From Rossellomorea vietnamensis (GTDB taxonomy: Bacteria > Bacillota > Bacilli > Bacillales > Bacillaceae_B), in NCBI RefSeq assembly GCF_008180415.1, contig NZ_VTEI01000002.1, positions 330,518-394,517 of the forward strand: a DNA stretch of 64,000 nt. The letters are read 5' to 3'. The position numbers were made by a program, and so were the translations under genes. The notes beneath the pieces were generated by a model. The model was given only the letters and a program-made list of their open reading frames with translations, was not told where the DNA came from and ran no database searches. Shown here piece after piece: positions 60,726 to 64,000 of this stretch (position 1 is its first letter; each line of letters starts with the position of its first letter).

Positions 60726-61949
60726 TTAATTCAGAATGGGCAGTGTAATGGTAAAAATGGTACCGGAGCTCTCGCTGGATACACTCATATTTCCGCCATG
60801 ATTTTCAATGATTTTTTTACTGACGGAAAGTCCAAGGCCGGTTCCATCATCTTTTGTTGTGAAGAAGGGATCAAATACATGAGAGATCATAGAAGGCTTA
60901 ATACCTGAACCATTATCCTTAAAATGTATTTCAAGGCCAGACCCCTTTTTTATTACCTCTATTACGATCTTCAGCGAGCCAGTGCGTGCCTGAAACGAGT
61001 TGCTGAACAAATTGATGAATACTTGAAGAAATTCTTCTTTATTTCCATTAATAAGGCACCCTTTCGCTTCTTCTGCTACGGTGCAATCAAAGGAAATATT
61101 GTATAACAGCGCTTCGCTGTTGAGGAATTTACTGATGTATTCAACCATAAAATTTTCTATTTCTAACTTTTCAGAGGGAGTCTCCAGCGGTTTTGCGATT
61201 CTCAGGAAATCGGTGATGATTTTGTTTGCCCTGTCTATCTCCGGAATAAGCAGGCCTTTAATCAAGGACGCGGTCTGTTCATCTGACTCGGCATGCATCA
61301 GCTGAAGATAGCCTCTTACTGTTGTTAAAGGGTTCCGGATTTCATGGGCAATTCCCGCAGCGATCCTCCCGGCAAGGCCTCTCTTTTCAGCTTCTTTCAC
61401 TCCATTCAAAAACTGAAAGGTCCCTACCACCCTGAGCAGTTCGCCATTAGAGTCCCTAATGATTTGAGTATTATTGATTCCGTAATTTTTATCTAATACT
61501 TCCCTGTTGACTATCGGCTTTTCCGTCCTAAGAGTTTCCAGAAGATTTATCTTAGAGTCAGGGAGGCCCAAAAGTTCGCGAATGTGCCTTCCAACTACTT
61601 CATCACGTTTCACTCCAAGATCGGCTGCTGCCTGCAAATTGCAAAGCGTCACCAGTCCTTTCGCATCGATGAAAACGATATGGTGCTGCACCAAGTCCAG
61701 AATCGGTGCTAAAAAATATTCCATTTGGTCAAACGGGATATCGAGAGTAGACGTAATGGCCGGAGATTCTGATTCTGCTGTTCCCTCAATTAAAGAAAAG
61801 CTTTCCTGATTCTTGATGATTTGTTTCCCCGAAGCAGGATCATTGTAAGTAAAACTGAAAGGAAGCTTCTTTATCATCTCACGGTAAAGCTCAACTTCTT
61901 TTTCAAGTTCATCTGCTTTTTCTTTCAATTTATCAAGATTATTCTTCAT
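60726..61949 (-). CDS. PAS-domain sensor histidine kinase
   Basis: A 407-residue soluble kinase. A coiled start (NLDKLKEKADELEKEVELYR) leads into one PAS domain (about residues 100-205: HIVFIDAKGLVTLCNLQAAA). HisKA is GRIAAGIAHEIRNPLTTVRGY, and the ATPase part has NLFSNSFQA, FKDNGSGI and DGTGLGLSVS. No partner regulator. It resembles orphan sporulation kinases. I use the ATG at 61949, with AAAGGA 7 bp upstream; the longer frame to 61997 lacks a site. Signal unknown. Confidence 0.86.
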   Translation of the reverse strand: MKNNLDKLKEKADELEKEVELYREMIKKLPFSFTYNDPASGKQIIKNQESFSLIEGTAESESPAITSTLDIPFDQMEYFLAPILDLVQHHIVFIDAKGLVTLCNLQAAADLGVKRDEVVGRHIRELLGLPDSKINLLETLRTEKPIVNREVLDKNYGINNTQIIRDSNGELLRVVGTFQFLNGVKEAEKRGLAGRIAAGIAHEIRNPLTTVRGYLQLMHAESDEQTASLIKGLLIPEIDRANKIITDFLRIAKPLETPSEKLEIENFMVEYISKFLNSEALLYNISFDCTVAEEAKGCLINGNKEEFLQVFINLFSNSFQARTGSLKIVIEVIKKGSGLEIHFKDNGSGIKPSMISHVFDPFFTTKDDGTGLGLSVSKKIIENHGGNMSVSSESSGTIFTITLPILN

Positions 61950-62125
61950 AACATCGTCCTTTGGTAGCATTTGTGCCAAATAATTACATAATTCCATTAT
62001 ATCTTTCTCTTAATATGTAAACAATAGCCTATTAATTCGTTTTGTGCGTTAAAGGATTAAAAGGGACATACTCTTTTGCTGCTTTAACATACTAAAGAAC
62101 CTCAATAGTGTGAGGTTCTTAGATA

Positions 62126-62270
62126 GGCTGTTTTGGTAAACTTTGTTGCTATTTGATACTAATACCGAAGAAATATCAATTAGGTGAAATACGGCAATGC
62201 CGACCCGGCAAGAGATACAACTCTATGTATCCGTGGATGTCCGAAAGCAACATCATATGCGAAAAACAGC
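62126..62270 (-). mobile_element. MITE-A copy inserted at the 3' end of the dedA-like gene
   Basis: Reverse orientation: GGCTGTTTTGGTAAACTTTG at one end, ATATGCGAAAAACAGC at the other. Flanks CTTAGATA (62118-62125) and TTTAGATA (62271-62278) match 7 of 8. The right-hand copy of the duplicated bases contains the stop codon of the adjacent gene. Confidence 0.8.
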
Positions 62271-62271
62271 T

Positions 62272-62853
62272 TTAGATATTATCCTTTTGTTTAGCTTTAG
62301 CAAGTGCTGGTTTTCTCCTAAGTAGTTTGAACAGGATATAGCTAACTGTTACTGTCAAAAGCAATCCGTTTATAATCCACTGTACATTATTGAAGCCTTC
62401 CTGCAGGGCGTCAAGATTTCCTATGCTTCCCAGATAAAACATGGCGATTGAAATTGGCAGAATGCCTATAAACGTCAGCAGTCCATATCTGGCAGGCTTG
62501 ATACTGCAGAAGCCTCCCAGATAAGCAATGTATCCCATTCCAAGGATCCTTCCCATTGTAATGGTCCAATCTCCATATTTATCAGTCCAACGGTCGAATT
62601 TTTCCTGCTTCCTTTTGGATAACTTCCGGCGGATATCATCTTCATATTTAATACTCAGCCAATAGGGTATATAGCTGACCATGACATAAAACACGCTGAC
62701 AGCCAAACTGTATAGAAGGATTTCCAAGGGACTTGGCTGAAGAATATATCCATAAATCAAGATGAACAATGCTGCCGGAAAAGGCAGTGAAACAGCTTCT
62801 ATTAAAACTCCCAGCAATAGGCCCCATATTCCCAGGCCAACAAGGAAATTCAT
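62272..62853 (-). CDS. DedA/VTT-like membrane protein
   Basis: A 193-residue membrane protein. Segments include FLVGLGIWGLLLGVLIEAVS at the start and RYGLLTFIGILPISIAMFYLG later. The central RWTDKYGDWTITMGRILGMG, with GYIAYLGGFCSIKPARY, has the DedA pattern, with the loop arginine at GRILG. It is more distant from the family than the protein at 9791. A terminal segment KLLRRKPALAKAKQKDNI is basic. It ends in a base pattern duplicated by the neighbouring MITE. Confidence 0.72.
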   Translation of the reverse strand: MNFLVGLGIWGLLLGVLIEAVSLPFPAALFILIYGYILQPSPLEILLYSLAVSVFYVMVSYIPYWLSIKYEDDIRRKLSKRKQEKFDRWTDKYGDWTITMGRILGMGYIAYLGGFCSIKPARYGLLTFIGILPISIAMFYLGSIGNLDALQEGFNNVQWIINGLLLTVTVSYILFKLLRRKPALAKAKQKDNI

Positions 62854-62950
62854 TATCGGTTCGATTTTTCACACATCCTCTAATCATTCTATCTGCACAG
62901 GCAGTACTTCTATACCCTTTCCTGTCATGAAAAAAACTCTTACCCCTTAA

Positions 62951-63581
62951 GTAGAGGAGTCTGGCTTGATCATAGAAATTGGTGAGTGGGTCATCGAAAA
63001 AACATGCATGGATGCAAAACTCTGGAAGAGGGCAGGAGCAGGAAAGCTAATGCAAGCGTGAATGTAACCATGAAGCAATTTCTTCATGAGAACCTTACCA
63101 GAACGATTAACAATCATCTCCAAAGAATAAGTTAATTCCCTCTAATTTAAAATTAGAAATCACTGAAAGTGCTGCAAGGTCACAGCCGAAAAACCATCAG
63201 CAGACTGCTGCTGCTAAAGAAATGAACATCGATTTGGCACTTGATGACTTTGGGACCGGGTTCTCCTCCCTGTATCATTTGAAAAACCTTCCAGTCGATA
63301 TCTTGAAAATCGATCGGAACTTTATCATTGATCTTGAAACCAACACTAATGATACGGCCATTGTTAGGGCCCTGATTCAAATGGCTCATAGCTTAGGAAT
63401 GGAAGTTGTTGCGGAAGGTGTAGAAACCCTGGGACAGCAGCAGATACTGGAAGTGATCGGATGTGACACAATTCAAGGATATGTATTCAGCAAGCAGCTT
63501 CCCAATAAAGAACTTCTTACTCTCCTGCTGGAATATGACCAAACAGTACTGTCGGATGATTTAGCTCAACAGGAAAACTAA
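62951..63581 (+). pseudogene. Decayed EAL-domain phosphodiesterase
   Basis: Segments give EESGLIIEIGEWVIEKTCMD, stop, a frameshifted LELEITESA-like region, and then an open piece from 63222: ALDDFGTGFSSLYHLKNLPV, then DILKIDRNFIIDLETNTNDT, and VAEGVETLGQQQILE. These are the C-terminal half of an EAL domain (cyclic-di-GMP hydrolysis). The EAL metal motif and upstream domains are missing, so it is very unlikely to be active. Confidence 0.78.
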
Positions 63582-63648
63582 TTCATTTGTATATCTTCTT
63601 GATTATGTTCGAAAATCAAGGGTGTTCTAATGTTGGGAATTTTCAAAA

Positions 63649-63842
63649 GCTCTTTACTAAAGGCTGAGGATTTGAATACTATTTTAACCTCTTCCCGCTC
63701 CCCTTTACGCAGAAGGATTGCAGCGGAAATAGCAAGACATCCTGCGGGACTAGCGGGACAGGTGTGATCCCCAACCTGGTTGCTGCGCCTGGTGTGGAAA
63801 CCCTTTACTTTTAACACAGCCACAATTTTTACAAATACAGCC
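63649..63842 (+). mobile_element. CE element copy IV, uninterrupted, with perfect 8-bp duplication
   Basis: A 194-bp element. Left end GCTCTTTACTAAAGG, right end TTTTTACAAATACAGCC. The core has CATCCTGCGGGACTAGCGGG running straight into ACAGGTGTGATCCCC, with no PE1 insertion. TTTCAAAA flanks both sides (63641-63648 and 63843-63850). It shows what the unfilled site in the other copies looked like. Confidence 0.75.
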
Positions 63843-63915
63843 TTTCAAAAAAAATAATATTATGCGGACTTTTTTAAAACCCCCTCCTAACTAAGTCAGC
63901 AAGAACAACGGTTCG

Positions 63916-63944
63916 TTGACGAAACGAAGTCCTTTCACTATACT
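63916..63944 (+). promoter_or_regulatory. Promoter at the window end
   Basis: TTGACG (63916-63921), a 17-bp spacer and TATACT (63939-63944). A strong sigma-A match upstream of the gene starting at 63980. Confidence 0.7.
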
Positions 63945-63979
63945 GAGTAAAGCAAATCTACATGAACAGGATGAAAACA

Positions 63980-64000
63980 ATGGACTTTGAAATCAAATAC
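63980..64000 (+). CDS. Start of a gene cut by the window end
   Basis: ATG followed by six codons (MDFEIKY) to the end of the window. AGGATG lies 6-7 bp upstream and a good promoter precedes it. The product cannot be identified from seven residues. Confidence 0.45.

Noticed and set aside
1..64000. CRISPR array
   Set aside because: The dispersed repeats are palindromic or inverted-repeat elements at irregular distances, with no regular spacer pattern and no cas genes.
1..64000. An autonomous transposase or prophage
   Set aside because: No open frame shows transposase, integrase or phage structural motifs; the mobile elements seen are non-coding.

Overview
This is a 64 kb chromosomal window from a Gram-positive, endospore-forming member of the Bacillaceae. 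The evidence is strong AGGAGG ribosome-binding sites, T-box and preQ1-I leaders, Sda-type sporulation checkpoint peptides, a sporulenol-type cyclase, DUF2642/DUF2164/DUF6501 proteins, and many close equivalents of Bacillus subtilis genes (odhAB, yojNO, yngI, ykqA, kipI/kipA/ycsF, nrnB, xpaC-yaaN). No rRNA, tRNA, CRISPR array, prophage or intact transposase was seen. Protein-family names come from reading motifs and remembered family sequences; no search was run.

Layout. 1-4 kb: the tail of an acylphosphatase, xpaC-yaaN (TelA family) and a CPA1 Na+/H+ antiporter. 4-9 kb: two repeat-filled gaps flanking yojN-yojO (AAA+ ATPase plus VWA protein). 9-14.3 kb: small hypotheticals, a DedA protein, a GNAT protein, a double-domain gamma-glutamylcyclotransferase and a YngI-like acyl-CoA synthetase. 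15.5-20 kb: a 44-aa Sda homologue and odhA-odhB (2-oxoglutarate dehydrogenase E1/E2). 21-24 kb: an Hsp20-like protein, a dead acetyltransferase gene and an MFS transporter. 24.1-31.2 kb: a complete, overlapping trpEGDCFBA operon behind two tandem tryptophan T-boxes. 31.5-37.2 kb: sqhC, a membrane protein and the 5-oxoprolinase set pxpB-pxpC-pxpA, where pxpA appears to start at ATT. 38-42.3 kb: nrnB, queC-queD-queE behind a preQ1-I riboswitch, and a DDAH-like amidinohydrolase. 42.5-50 kb: GNAT, DUF2642, a flavodoxin-like reductase, a second Sda homologue, a large repeat cluster, an ABC-F ribosome-protection gene with a terminator ending at its start codon, DinB, two decayed genes, a Nudix hydrolase and DUF2164. 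50-64 kb: a lipoprotein, an mhqP-mhqO pair with MhqR-type operators, two PAS histidine kinases, a frameshifted MFS gene with its TetR regulator, pssA, ecsC-like, czrA-czcD, a candidate small RNA, a divergent DedA protein and a broken EAL gene.

The most unusual content is in the gaps. A family of small non-autonomous inverted-repeat elements (GGCT...AGCC ends, about 145-190 bp) occurs at least nine times, and six copies carry recognisable 8-bp target duplications. A related larger element with a GC-rich core occurs in at least four places. A third family, an approximately 120-bp palindromic repeat (seven copies), sits nested inside the larger element, at the same internal site three times. Several insertions fall at the same offset, 6 bp into the terminal repeat of an older copy, so the elements appear to target their own ends and build composites. 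One 612-bp composite is flanked by a perfect 8-bp duplication.

The genes fit a free-living spore former. There is central carbon flow (odhAB), regulated amino-acid and queuosine biosynthesis, 5-oxoproline recycling, metal, quinone and drug stress responses each with a visible operator or attenuator, and sporulation control (two kinases, two Sda-like peptides).
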